A stretch of 16,679 nt of DNA from JBBRWV01 sp038248985 (lineage in GTDB: Bacteria; Planctomycetota; Phycisphaerae; WQYP01): positions 1 through 16,679 of the forward strand of contig JBBRWV010000084.1 of NCBI GenBank assembly GCA_038248985.1, read 5' to 3'. Position numbers and translations under genes: made by a program. The notes beneath the pieces were generated by a model. That model worked only from the letters and a program-made list of their open reading frames with translations. It did not search any database and had not been told where the DNA came from. This document shows positions 7,482-14,464 of the stretch, piece by piece. Position 1 is the first letter of the stretch; each line of letters opens with the position of its first letter.

Positions 7482-7781
7482 TCACTCTTTCTTAAAAACC
7501 ACCTGCCCATTCGCATCGATCCGATCAATCAACGCCACTACCACCGCATCCGTCGCCGTCGCCTTCATGCTCGGCGTCATCCGCGCCGATGACCCCTGCG
7601 ACACCGCCACAAAATCCCCTTCGCCCGCCCCCAAATCATCATTGGCCACCAGCATCGTGTTGCCCGGCACCAATTGCCCCTCCTTAATCACATGCGCGTG
7701 AACCACCACAAGTTTCTTGCCTGAGAAGCCCGGGTCTTTGATGGTGGCCACTACCGTGCCTACCACTTTGGCGATGATCAT
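7482..7781 (-). CDS. EutN/CcmL-type microcompartment vertex protein (BMC-P), copy 1
   Basis: A 99-residue protein and the most canonical of the three. MIIAKVVGTVVATIKDPGFS opens the fold, KLVVVHAHVIKEGQLVPGNT follows, and ANDDLGAGEGDFVAVSQGSS carries the GAG turn and the GSSAR pore segment. TDAVVVALIDRID is the closing strand. ATG at 7779-7781 with a good GGAG site six bases upstream. It is first in the tandem set and stands behind a well-spaced promoter (7808-7836). By family it should be a pentameric shell vertex. No hexameric shell protein and no aldehyde-processing enzyme is encoded within the window, so the cargo and substrate are unknown. Confidence 0.93.
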   Translation of the reverse strand: MIIAKVVGTVVATIKDPGFSGKKLVVVHAHVIKEGQLVPGNTMLVANDDLGAGEGDFVAVSQGSSARMTPSMKATATDAVVVALIDRIDANGQVVFKKE

Positions 7782-7807
7782 GACTGTCTCCGTTTGTTCG
7801 ATGCATG

Positions 7808-7836
7808 ATTATGGCATGAGTCGACCGGAAAGACAA
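7808..7836 (-). promoter_or_regulatory. Candidate sigma-70-type promoter for the three vertex-protein genes
   Basis: Read on the minus strand, TTGTCT (complement of 7831-7836) and CATAAT (complement of 7808-7813) are separated by 17 bases; they match four and five of six consensus positions. Transcription would start near 7801, giving a leader of about 20 bases before the ATG at 7781. It lies in the 160-base divergent gap before the membrane-protein gene. No operator palindrome was noticed beside it. Confidence 0.5.
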
Positions 7837-7941
7837 AGGCCGCCCCGCGCCCAAATCCCTCGCCCCCAAGAATGGTTTATCGCCCCGCCCTCTCCCCTTA
7901 TGATGCACCCTCAGTCAAGAATGGATTCTGGAGCCCCAAAC

Positions 7942-8928
7942 GTGAGCAATGCACTACCCGCCCTGGCCGCCCCCCAACTGGCCGACTTCACCCCGTCCGC
8001 CGAAGGCTTCTGGGGCGTCGTCCTAAGGCGCGCCCGCTACTCCGTCGCCATCGCCGTCTCCGCCACCCTCTTCTACACCCTCGGATGGATCCTCGCCGCG
8101 CCGCCCGCCGAAACCTCCGGCGTCAGCCTCCTCCTCTGGACCCACTCCGGCGGCCTCCTCCAAGCCCTCGGCCTCGCCGGACTCCTCGTCGTCGCCATCT
8201 TTGCCGCCATGTTCCTCTGCCATCCCGATTCCCCCCACGCCGCCATGTACTGCGCCCTCCTCGGCATGGGTGCCCTCGCCATCCGCGGCGGCACCGTCAC
8301 CATGATCATTCAAGAAGGCGAACGCTCCGGCCTCCTGCCCCAGATGTTCCAAAAACTCGCCATTGAATGTATCCAGTGGGGCCTCATCGTCCTCCTCGCT
8401 GAACTCGTCACCCACCTCCTCTACAAAAAACTCTTTCGCAACACCCGCTGGATCGAACGCATGGGCCTCCCCCTCGACGCCCTCGGCCTGTTCGGCGGCC
8501 GCCTCCCGCAGATCGCCCCGCCCACCAAAGTCCCCACCGCCCGAATCATCGACAACCTCGGCGCTCTCATCCTCACCAGCGCCGGCGCTTTCCTGCTCCT
8601 CAAAATTTTCATGCAGAGCCAGACCAAAGGTCAGGTCCTCTTCGCCATCTTCGCCTCCTTCGGCCTCGCCGCCTTCGCCACCCGCATGTATTTCGTCAAA
8701 GCCGACACCTGGCCCTTCTGGCTCGCCATCCCACTCACCGCCGGCGTCGGCTACCTCCTCGCCAGCACCAAAACCAGCTACCCCGGCACCATCAACACCG
8801 AAATCCCCCGCGCCCTCCCCATCGACTACATCGCCCTCGGCGTCCCCGGCGCCATCCTCGGCTACATGTCCACGCTGCGCATGCAGTTGCACCAACACCT
8901 CACTGAACACGCCCCCAAAAACGATTGA
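7942..8928 (+). CDS. Polytopic membrane protein of unknown function
   Basis: I do not recognise this family. About 328 residues with seven or eight hydrophobic segments, for example YSVAIAVSATLFYTLGWIL, ALGLAGLLVVAIFAAMFLC, LAIECIQWGLIVLLAELVTH, ALILTSAGAFLLLKIFM, QVLFAIFASFGLAAFATRM and FWLAIPLTAGVGYLLAS. A charged cytoplasmic-looking loop (YKKLFRNTRWIERM) lies in the middle and the tail is soluble. The frame is open far upstream (to 7717), but that part would overlap the divergent vertex-protein gene. The GTG at 7942-7944 is chosen because GGAG stands eight bases before it; ATG at 7921 is the alternative. The next gene, a histidine kinase, begins 63 bases downstream on the same strand, so co-transcription is likely and a shared role in signalling is possible but unproven. 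Codons end mostly in C. Confidence 0.75.
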   Translation: MSNALPALAAPQLADFTPSAEGFWGVVLRRARYSVAIAVSATLFYTLGWILAAPPAETSGVSLLLWTHSGGLLQALGLAGLLVVAIFAAMFLCHPDSPHAAMYCALLGMGALAIRGGTVTMIIQEGERSGLLPQMFQKLAIECIQWGLIVLLAELVTHLLYKKLFRNTRWIERMGLPLDALGLFGGRLPQIAPPTKVPTARIIDNLGALILTSAGAFLLLKIFMQSQTKGQVLFAIFASFGLAAFATRMYFVKADTWPFWLAIPLTAGVGYLLASTKTSYPGTINTEIPRALPIDYIALGVPGAILGYMSTLRMQLHQHLTEHAPKND

Positions 8929-8991
8929 CCTCCTCCCGCAACTCCCTGACCACGCCTCGGCCTCCGCGCGTATTTCGAAACGACCTGACTC

Positions 8992-10863
8992 ATGGCCAAA
9001 AAAAAGAGCATCTCCATTTCGCTGGCCGCCAAGTGCCAGTTGCTCTTTGGCCTCGCCGTCCTCGTCATCATCGCCGGTGCCCTCGCCGTCCCTTGGCAAC
9101 GCATGGAACAACTTGCCGGACAACCCAACGTCAAGGCCGCCCGCTTCGCCGCAGATATGCTCTTCCGCCAACTCCACACCGGCGGTCCCGCCGCATCCGC
9201 CGCCAACATCACCACCCAATCCTCAACCAGTACCACCACCCAATCCTCCCCGCCCTCCTTCGATCCCGCCTGGAATGACACCACCCTCATCGACGGCGAC
9301 TACCCCCGCCCACGCCTCTTCAAAACCCCCGGCCGCAACCTCGACTTCCCTCCCTCCCTCGCCGCCGAAGACCCCTTCGCCCAGCAATCCCTCCGCATGT
9401 TCCGCGCCAAACCACAGGAACGAGAAACCGGCCGCGTCGCCACCCTCCCCGATGGCCACCGCGTCTACCGCTACGCCGCCGTCGTCCGCCTCGAAGAAAG
9501 CTGCCTCAAATGCCACGGCGAATACGCCACTTGGGCCCGCCAACCCCGCATCCCCCCCGCACCCATCCCCGCCACCACCTCCGCGCCCGCCGCCACCACC
9601 ACCTCCGCCCCCGCATCAACCACCTCCGCTCCCGCTTCCACCGTTCGCCCCATCCTCACCGACGCCCTCCCGCCCACCGCCACCTGGCCCATCGCCGGCG
9701 TCATCCGCGTCGACGTCCCTTATCAAACCGATGAAAACCAACTCCTCCTGAACCGCATCGTCATCGTCGTCTCCGGTATGCTCGGCGGCACACTCGCCAT
9801 CATCGTCTTCTACCTCATCGTCACCCGCCTCATTCTCCAGCCCGTCCGCGTCCTCAAATCCACCGCCGAAAAAGTCGCCCAGGGCGATCTCAACATCCGC
9901 TCCGCCATCAGCACCGGCGATGAATTCCAGCAGCTCTCCGAAACCTTCAACCAGATGCTCGCCACCCTCAAAGGCTCCCAAGACCAGCTCGAATCCTCCA
10001 ACCGCTCCCTCGACACCCGCGTCGGCGAACTCGCCCAATCCAACGTCGACCTCTATGAAGCCAACCGCCTCAAATCCGAATTCCTCACCAACGTCACCCA
10101 CGAACTCCGCACCCCTCTCAACGCCATCATCGGCTTCGCCGACCTCATGGTCGAAACCGTCAAGGAACCCAAGCAGCAACGCTACATCGAAAATATCCGC
10201 GCCAGCGCCAAGCAACTCCTCGACCTCATCAACGACCTTCTTGACCTCGCCAAAATCGAAGCCGGAAAAGTCGTCCTCCGTCAGGAAAACGTCAACGTCG
10301 CCGACGTCTGCGAAGCCATGGCCAATTTCATGCGCCCCCTCGCCGCCAAGAAAAATATCGAACTCGGACTCGACCTCGCCGCCGACATGCCCCTCATCAA
10401 CACCGACCCCGGTCGCTTCCAGCAAATTCTCTACAACTTCCTCTCCAACGCCATCAAGTTCACCCCCACCGACGGCAAAGTCGTCATCGCCGCACGCAAA
10501 GAATTCAACGAAACAGCCCCCCAAAAAGACTCCGATGACGCCGGCGTCGTCGTCGGCGCTCCCATGATCGAAGCCGCTCTCAAAACCGCCATCCGCGTCT
10601 CCATCATCGACTCCGGCCCCGGCATCGCCCTCCCAGACCAACGCGTCATCTTCGAAAAATTCCGCCAGATCGACGGCTCCGTCACCCGTCAGCACGCCGG
10701 CACCGGTCTCGGCCTCGCCATCTCCCGCGAACTCGCCAACATGCTCGGCGCCCGCATCGAACTCCACTCCGCCCCCGCCAAAGGCGCCGCCTTCTCCATC
10801 ATCGTCCCCGTCACCAACCCCGAACACATCGTCGACATCCACCCCACCTACGAAAACGTCTGA
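8992..10863 (+). CDS. Membrane sensor histidine kinase with periplasmic c-type heme (Tll0287-like/DUF3365) domain
   Basis: A 623-residue kinase. A membrane segment at about 13-35 is followed by a periplasmic domain that ends in EESCLKCHGEYATW, with the covalent heme motif C171-x-x-C174-H175. The preceding sequence (RLFKTPGRNLDFPP, YRYAAVVRLEESC) resembles Tll0287-like heme sensors. An Ala/Pro/Thr-rich linker spans about 183-217. A second membrane segment (IVIVVSGMLGGTLAIIVFYL) leads into HAMP (ILQPVRVLKSTAEKVAQGDL) and a coiled coil. The HisKA H-box is NVTHELRTPLNAI with H370. The ATPase domain has an N-box (LYNFLSNAIKF), DSGPGIALP, FEKFRQIDGS and GTGLGLAIS. No receiver domain is attached and no response regulator is in view. 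It would phosphorylate an unknown partner in response to a redox or ligand signal at the heme. No clear ribosome site precedes the ATG. A terminator follows. Confidence 0.92.
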   Translation: MAKKKSISISLAAKCQLLFGLAVLVIIAGALAVPWQRMEQLAGQPNVKAARFAADMLFRQLHTGGPAASAANITTQSSTSTTTQSSPPSFDPAWNDTTLIDGDYPRPRLFKTPGRNLDFPPSLAAEDPFAQQSLRMFRAKPQERETGRVATLPDGHRVYRYAAVVRLEESCLKCHGEYATWARQPRIPPAPIPATTSAPAATTTSAPASTTSAPASTVRPILTDALPPTATWPIAGVIRVDVPYQTDENQLLLNRIVIVVSGMLGGTLAIIVFYLIVTRLILQPVRVLKSTAEKVAQGDLNIRSAISTGDEFQQLSETFNQMLATLKGSQDQLESSNRSLDTRVGELAQSNVDLYEANRLKSEFLTNVTHELRTPLNAIIGFADLMVETVKEPKQQRYIENIRASAKQLLDLINDLLDLAKIEAGKVVLRQENVNVADVCEAMANFMRPLAAKKNIELGLDLAADMPLINTDPGRFQQILYNFLSNAIKFTPTDGKVVIAARKEFNETAPQKDSDDAGVVVGAPMIEAALKTAIRVSIIDSGPGIALPDQRVIFEKFRQIDGSVTRQHAGTGLGLAISRELANMLGARIELHSAPAKGAAFSIIVPVTNPEHIVDIHPTYENV

Positions 10864-10883
10864 CCGCCCCACGCCAAAAAAAA

Positions 10884-10906
10884 GAAGGCACATAAATCGT
10901 GCCTTC
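10884..10906. terminator. Bidirectional rho-independent terminator
   Basis: GAAGGCAC at 10884-10891 pairs perfectly with GTGCCTTC at 10899-10906 around a 7-base loop. An eight-A run lies immediately to the left (a T-run when read on the minus strand) and a T-rich stretch ends at 10928. It sits between the convergent kinase and tatA genes and can serve both. Confidence 0.75.
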
Positions 10907-10938
10907 CTCAAATTCTCAAATTCGTTTTTCGCCGCAAC

Positions 10939-11226
10939 TCACGGCTCATCATTCGTCGAAGCAATCTGCTTCGTCGATCGCGGTGCCGGCCCCGCCTTCA
11001 GCACCGTTTTATCGCTCGCCCCATCCCCCTCATTCACCGCCTTGCTGATCTCTTCCGTCGTCGTGTTCAGCCCCTTCTTAAACTCCACAATCGTCTTCCC
11101 CAAATTCTTGCCGATCTCCGGCAACCGCCGCCCAAATAGCAAAATCCCCAATATCCCAATCAATATCAATTCCGGCATGCCCAGACCAAAAACGGCCAGC
11201 GTAGGCATAACAGTTACAGTAACCAT
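10939..11226 (-). CDS. tatA: Twin-arginine translocase subunit TatA/TatE
   Basis: A 95-residue protein. One N-terminal membrane helix (MPELILIGILGILLFG) is followed by the family hinge FGRRLPEIGKNLGKTIVEFK, an amphipathic helix, and a polar tail of about 45 residues. TatA multimers form the conduit that carries folded proteins with RR signal peptides across the cytoplasmic membrane. The frame is open to 11505, but the ATG at 11224-11226 (MVTVTVMPTLAVFG) has AAAGGA eight bases before it. The ATG at 11208 lacks a ribosome site and the longer versions would overlap purB. No tatB or tatC lies alongside. It is divergent from purB across a 253-base gap, in which I see no convincing paired promoter. 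Confidence 0.93.
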   Translation of the reverse strand: MVTVTVMPTLAVFGLGMPELILIGILGILLFGRRLPEIGKNLGKTIVEFKKGLNTTTEEISKAVNEGDGASDKTVLKAGPAPRSTKQIASTNDEP

Positions 11227-11479
11227 GACCTTTTCCTTTCGATTCGCGCCCCCCGCTCTCACGGTGACGACACGTCGGGCTCTCGTATCCGTTAATGGTA
11301 TCGTCTCAGGGGCAGGTGAATCAACAGATACTTCATCAGATATAACTCCCCGCCTCCCCATTTGTTTCCCACAAACACGATTTCCGCCCTCTTCGCACGT
11401 CCGCATCCGTCGCGATATCTCCAACCTTCTGTTAATATGATGCTCCACAAAGTGTCTTTCAGTACTTGCAGGGTGAACC

Positions 11480-12937
11480 ATGTCCGATACCTCCTCCTCC
11501 CCCAAATCCTCCGATTACGCCGTCTACGAGTCCCCCCTCGTCGCCCGCAACGCCTCCCCGGAAATGATCGCCATCTTCTCCCCCCAAAAAAAACACTCCA
11601 CCTGGCGCCGCATCTGGCTTGCCCTCGCTGAAGCCGAACAATCCCTCGGCCTCCCCATCACCGACGACGCCCTCAACGAAATGCGAGCCCACCTCGATGA
11701 CATCGACTTCGAAGAAGCCGCACGCCAGGAAGCACGCGTCCGCCACGACCTCATGGCCCACCTTCACACCTTCGCCAAGGTCGCACCCAAGGCCAAACCC
11801 ATCATCCACCTCGGCGCCACCTCCATGGACATCGTCGACAACACCGACGTCCTCCTCATGCGCGACGCCCTCGAAATCATCGCCCGCAAACTCGCCAACG
11901 TCATCGACGCCCTCGGCAAATTCGCCGCCAACTACCGCGACACCCCCTGCCTCGCCTACACCCACCTCCAACCCGCTCAACCCACCACCGTCGGTAAACG
12001 CGCCGTCCTCTGGACCTACGACTTCGTCCTCTGCCTCGCCGATCTCGAACTCCGTCGCTCCACCCTCATGCTCCGCGGCATCAAAGGCACCACCGGCACC
12101 CAGGCCTCCTTCCTCGAACTCTTCGAAGGCGACCACGAACGCGTCCGCAAACTCGAATACGCCGTCGCCGAACGCCTCGGCTTCCAACGCGTCCACCCCG
12201 TCTCCGGCCAAACCTACTCCCGCGTCGTCGACGTCCAGGTCCTCGCCTCACTCGCCGCCATGGGCGCCGCCGCCCACAAAATGGCCCAGGACATCCGCCT
12301 CCTCTCCGCCTTCAAAGAAATCGACGAACCCTTCGAACAAGAACAAGTCGGCTCCTCCGCCATGGCCTACAAACGCAACCCCATCCTCACCGAACGCGTC
12401 ACCGGCCTCGCTCGCTTCCTCATGAACCTCATCGGCAACCCCCTCCAAACCGCCGCTGAACAAATGTTCGAACGCACCCTCGATGATTCCTCCAACAAAC
12501 GCATCACCATCCCCGAAGCCTTCCTCGCCGCCGACGCCATCCTCGACATCCTCATCCACGTCTCCCGCGGCCTCGTCGTCAACACCGCCGTCATCGAACA
12601 ACGCCTCGAAGCTGAACTCCCCTTCATGCTCACCGAAAACGTCCTCATGGCCGCCGTCAAAGCCGGTGGCGACCGCCAGGATTTGCACGAACGCATCCGC
12701 CGCCTCGCCCAGGAATCCGCCAAAGTCGTCAAGCAGGAAGGCAAGCCCAACGACCTCGTCGAACGCCTGAAAAAAGATGACGCCTTCAAAAAAATCGACG
12801 TCTCCCAAGTCATGGACCCCCTCCTCTACGTCGGCCGCTCCCGCGAACAAGTCGACGAATTCATCAAGTCCGTCGTCGAACCCATCCGCCAACGCTACAC
12901 CGGCAAACTCGAACAAAAAGTCCAACTAAAAGTCTAA
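11480..12937 (+). CDS. purB: Adenylosuccinate lyase
   Basis: A 485-residue enzyme of the fumarase/aspartase superfamily. It releases fumarate from adenylosuccinate in AMP synthesis and from SAICAR in purine synthesis. The superfamily signature is GSSAMAYKRNP (S292-P301), holding the mobile-loop serine. The catalytic histidine is in YTHLQPAQPTTVGKR (H162), and HLGATSMDIVDN is the third active-site block. From memory, the length and several blocks (KGTTGTQASFLELFEGD, FERTLDDSSNKR, ELPFMLTEN, KAGGDRQDLHE) resemble the animal ADSL type more than the shorter B. subtilis or E. coli PurB types. Position 5 of the SSAM(P)YKRNP block is Ala, where Pro is usual. The ATG at 11480 is preceded by AGGGTGA. 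No other purine gene is adjacent. Codon third positions are almost all C. Confidence 0.95.
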   Translation: MSDTSSSPKSSDYAVYESPLVARNASPEMIAIFSPQKKHSTWRRIWLALAEAEQSLGLPITDDALNEMRAHLDDIDFEEAARQEARVRHDLMAHLHTFAKVAPKAKPIIHLGATSMDIVDNTDVLLMRDALEIIARKLANVIDALGKFAANYRDTPCLAYTHLQPAQPTTVGKRAVLWTYDFVLCLADLELRRSTLMLRGIKGTTGTQASFLELFEGDHERVRKLEYAVAERLGFQRVHPVSGQTYSRVVDVQVLASLAAMGAAAHKMAQDIRLLSAFKEIDEPFEQEQVGSSAMAYKRNPILTERVTGLARFLMNLIGNPLQTAAEQMFERTLDDSSNKRITIPEAFLAADAILDILIHVSRGLVVNTAVIEQRLEAELPFMLTENVLMAAVKAGGDRQDLHERIRRLAQESAKVVKQEGKPNDLVERLKKDDAFKKIDVSQVMDPLLYVGRSREQVDEFIKSVVEPIRQRYTGKLEQKVQLKV

Positions 12938-13327
12938 CCCCCGCCGCACCCGTTTAGCCCCCGCACCCCGGAGCGGCGAAGCCGCGGCAGGCAGTAATTA
13001 TGTCGGCCGCCCCATCGAGACTAACCCCGGAGCGGCGAAGCCGCGGCAGGCAGTAGCGGCGGGCGGAAGCCCGCCGTCCTCCACCCCTCAACATGCGGAG
13101 GGCCGAAGGCCCGGCACAAGTTCAATCCCCACCCCGCACACGCCCGCCAAAACACCTTCAATCCCGCTATTTCTCGCCGCATCCTGCCTTGTGTAGATAT
13201 GTTTGGCTCTCCAGCCGGGGCGTCCGTCAAAGCACCCAACGCACGATCGCTCCCATCCCGAACCCACTCTCGAAGTCCCACTTAACTATTTAATCATTTA
13301 ACTATTTAACTTAATCCATGACTTCCC
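12938..13327. repeat. Intergenic repeat region with duplicated 31-base unit and GAA-loop hairpins
   Basis: 390 bases without a supportable gene between convergent purB and the RES toxin. A 31-base unit beginning CCCCGGAGCGGCGAAGCC occurs at 12966-12996 and again, identical, at 13025-13055; each contains the hairpin GCGGC-GAA-GCCGC. Directly after the second copy stands GGCGGGC-GGAA-GCCCGCC (13058-13075), and at 13100-13112 GGGCC-GAA-GGCCC. These look like dispersed REP/MITE-like hairpin units. Near the right end a 12-base AT-rich word TTAACTATTTAA is repeated 16 bases apart (13282 and 13298). No clear T-tailed terminator was found. Confidence 0.8.
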
Positions 13328-13804
13328 TCAAGAACGGAACGCCTTCAGCAATCGTGGATCGAACTTGATCCCCTGCTTCGGTCCGATCGTGATCTTCGCA
13401 AAATCCCGATGCGCTGGATTCAAAAGATAGTTCCACTCATTCGGCACGATTGTGCTGGGCAAACGCAAGACCGCCGATGTTCCATCTGCCACCCATTCAT
13501 CGCCCACCGCTTGCACGGCCGCCGAGGCAGGAGACCTGTGCCAGTTCTTGGGCAACTCGGCCGCATGGATCATCCTGACGAGCCGATCATCAAAATTAAC
13601 TTCAAAAATCACGTACCGCCGAAGCAAATCTTGAGCTTCCAGATGCACCAGCATTTCCAGAATCGCCAGTGAAGCGCTGCCCGCCGTATACACCGCCGCA
13701 ACTCCGGGGCTGTTCCATCGCCCCCCGAAAACCTTGGCGCCAATTCCCGTAAACGCGCTCGCCGCATGTTTGGACTTCGTAATCCGCCACGCCCGAGTTT
13801 TCAT
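13328..13804 (-). CDS. RES-domain toxin of a type II toxin-antitoxin pair
   Basis: A 158-residue RES-family protein. Characterised members (MbcT, RES from Pseudomonas) degrade NAD+ and so stop growth. The conserved polar residues are where expected: R29 in VFGGRWNSPG, Y39 in AAVYTAGS, E50 in LAILEML, plus LPS (115-117) and NYLLNPAH near the C-terminus. RAWRI near the start is also typical. The frame is open to 13924, but the ATG at 13802-13804 is right: its first bases overlap the antitoxin stop as ATGA, the usual coupling in these pairs, and the product then has normal length. No damage is seen, so the toxin is probably functional and needs the antitoxin encoded just upstream. Confidence 0.93.
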   Translation of the reverse strand: MKTRAWRITKSKHAASAFTGIGAKVFGGRWNSPGVAAVYTAGSASLAILEMLVHLEAQDLLRRYVIFEVNFDDRLVRMIHAAELPKNWHRSPASAAVQAVGDEWVADGTSAVLRLPSTIVPNEWNYLLNPAHRDFAKITIGPKQGIKFDPRLLKAFRS

Positions 13805-14262
13805 GCGAAAACTCCATGCTCCAACCGGCCCAGCAAACGCTCTACCTCGTGAGCCCCCACTTCCGTCGATGCAAAATCCATCGGTGTTTCCCCTCCCAGC
13901 CCGGCCTGCGGGCTCCTTAGCCATTTTCTCGCCGCCTCCCTGTCCCCTTCGAAAAGCTCGCTCGCCCTGTCAAAAAGCCTCGACGCCCGCAACACCCGGT
14001 CGGATTCGTCCGGCTGCAGCCTCCCCTCGCTCTGACGCCGCGTCAACGTCCGACTCGGAATGGCGGCAAATCGGGAAATTTCCGACCACGGCAATCCCGT
14101 CGCTCGTTGAAAGAAAACCAGTCGCTTGTACGAAAAACCCGCGCGAACCAATCGCACAACCGCCATCGAATCCCCGACGTCAATTCCCAACGTGGTGGCG
14201 CGTGCCTTCCGTTTCGTTGCTCGGGCCTTGAACCGTACTACCTGCATTTCCGTCGTAGGCAT
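13801..14262 (-). CDS. Xre/MbcA/ParS-type antitoxin (DUF2384) of the RES pair
   Basis: A 153-residue antitoxin. A helix-turn-helix-like region at about 43-80 (FSYKRLVFFQRATGLPWSEI, IPSRTLTRR) binds DNA in this family. Residues 85-153 form the toxin-binding domain, with the hallmark end WLRSPQAGLGGETPMDF, EVGAHEVERLLGRLEHGVFA. The first 30 residues are basic and possibly disordered (KARATKRKARATT). The ATG at 14260-14262 is chosen because of AAAGGAG five bases upstream; earlier ATGs at 14283 and 14325 lie in the promoter and operator. It overlaps the toxin gene by four bases. Antitoxin-first order and the palindromic pair over the promoter suggest autoregulation. Confidence 0.92.
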   Translation of the reverse strand: MPTTEMQVVRFKARATKRKARATTLGIDVGDSMAVVRLVRAGFSYKRLVFFQRATGLPWSEISRFAAIPSRTLTRRQSEGRLQPDESDRVLRASRLFDRASELFEGDREAARKWLRSPQAGLGGETPMDFASTEVGAHEVERLLGRLEHGVFA

Positions 14263-14277
14263 CGCAACTCCTTTATC

Positions 14278-14320
14278 AGCCATATGGCGTAAGTATATGC
14301 GCCACATGGCGGATATACAA
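14278..14320 (-). promoter_or_regulatory. Promoter with paired palindromic operator for the toxin-antitoxin genes
   Basis: On the minus strand, TTGTAT (complement of 14315-14320), a 17-base spacer and TATACT (complement of 14292-14297) form a -35/-10 pair. Two near-palindromes bracket the -10 box: CGCCATGTGGCG (14300-14311) and CGCCATATGGCT (14278-14289). They share CGCCATRTGGC, and their centres are 22 bases apart, about two helical turns, so two protein dimers could bind on one face. The antitoxin ATG follows 16 bases after the second site. Binding is inferred; the repeats are seen. Confidence 0.65.
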
Positions 14321-14422
14321 ACCATCGGTCACCGCCTGCCCGAACTTGATGGCCCGCAAAGGCATCCACAACCCCCAAAAACCAGCCACCCCTCGCGTGA
14401 CCCTGCAAAAAAACATTCCAAC

Positions 14423-14449
14423 TTTCGTGCCTTTCGTGTCTTTTGTGGC
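14423..14449. repeat. 9-base tandem repeat (TTTCGTGNN), three units, first array
   Basis: TTTCGTGCC, TTTCGTGTC and TTTTGTGGC follow directly on one another. The array ends 15 bases before the start codon of the cysteine-cluster protein gene, so it would lie in its leader or promoter. A nearly identical array occurs at 15527-15553. Confidence 0.75.
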
Positions 14450-14464
14450 TATTTTATCCCGTCC

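Noticed and set aside
7717..7941. N-terminal extension of the unknown membrane protein
   Set aside because: It would overlap the divergent vertex-protein gene and its promoter; a GTG with GGAG at 7942 is better supported.
8023..9219. 398-codon open frame antisense to the membrane protein and kinase start
   Set aside because: Same acidic, Gly-rich shadow composition; it spans two sense genes and their gap.
9616..10911. 431-codon open frame antisense to the histidine kinase
   Set aside because: Composition is almost only Gly, Asp, Glu, Val and Ala, mirroring C-ending codons on the other strand. The sense frame has clear kinase motifs.
11227..11479. Promoter for purB around TATGAT at 11436
   Set aside because: The -10-like box has no acceptable -35 at 16-18 bases upstream, so it was not called.
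12966..13055. Possible CRISPR array
   Set aside because: Only two repeat units with one spacer; the units are hairpin-type repeats and no cas gene is present.
13021..13281. 86-codon open frame in the repeat region after purB
   Set aside because: Its C-terminal part is simply the translation of the GCGGCGAAGCCGC repeat, and it has no ribosome site or family features.
13282..13309. Direct repeat TTAACTATTTAA as an attachment site
   Set aside because: The copies are only 16 bases apart and AT-rich, with no integrase or cargo between them.
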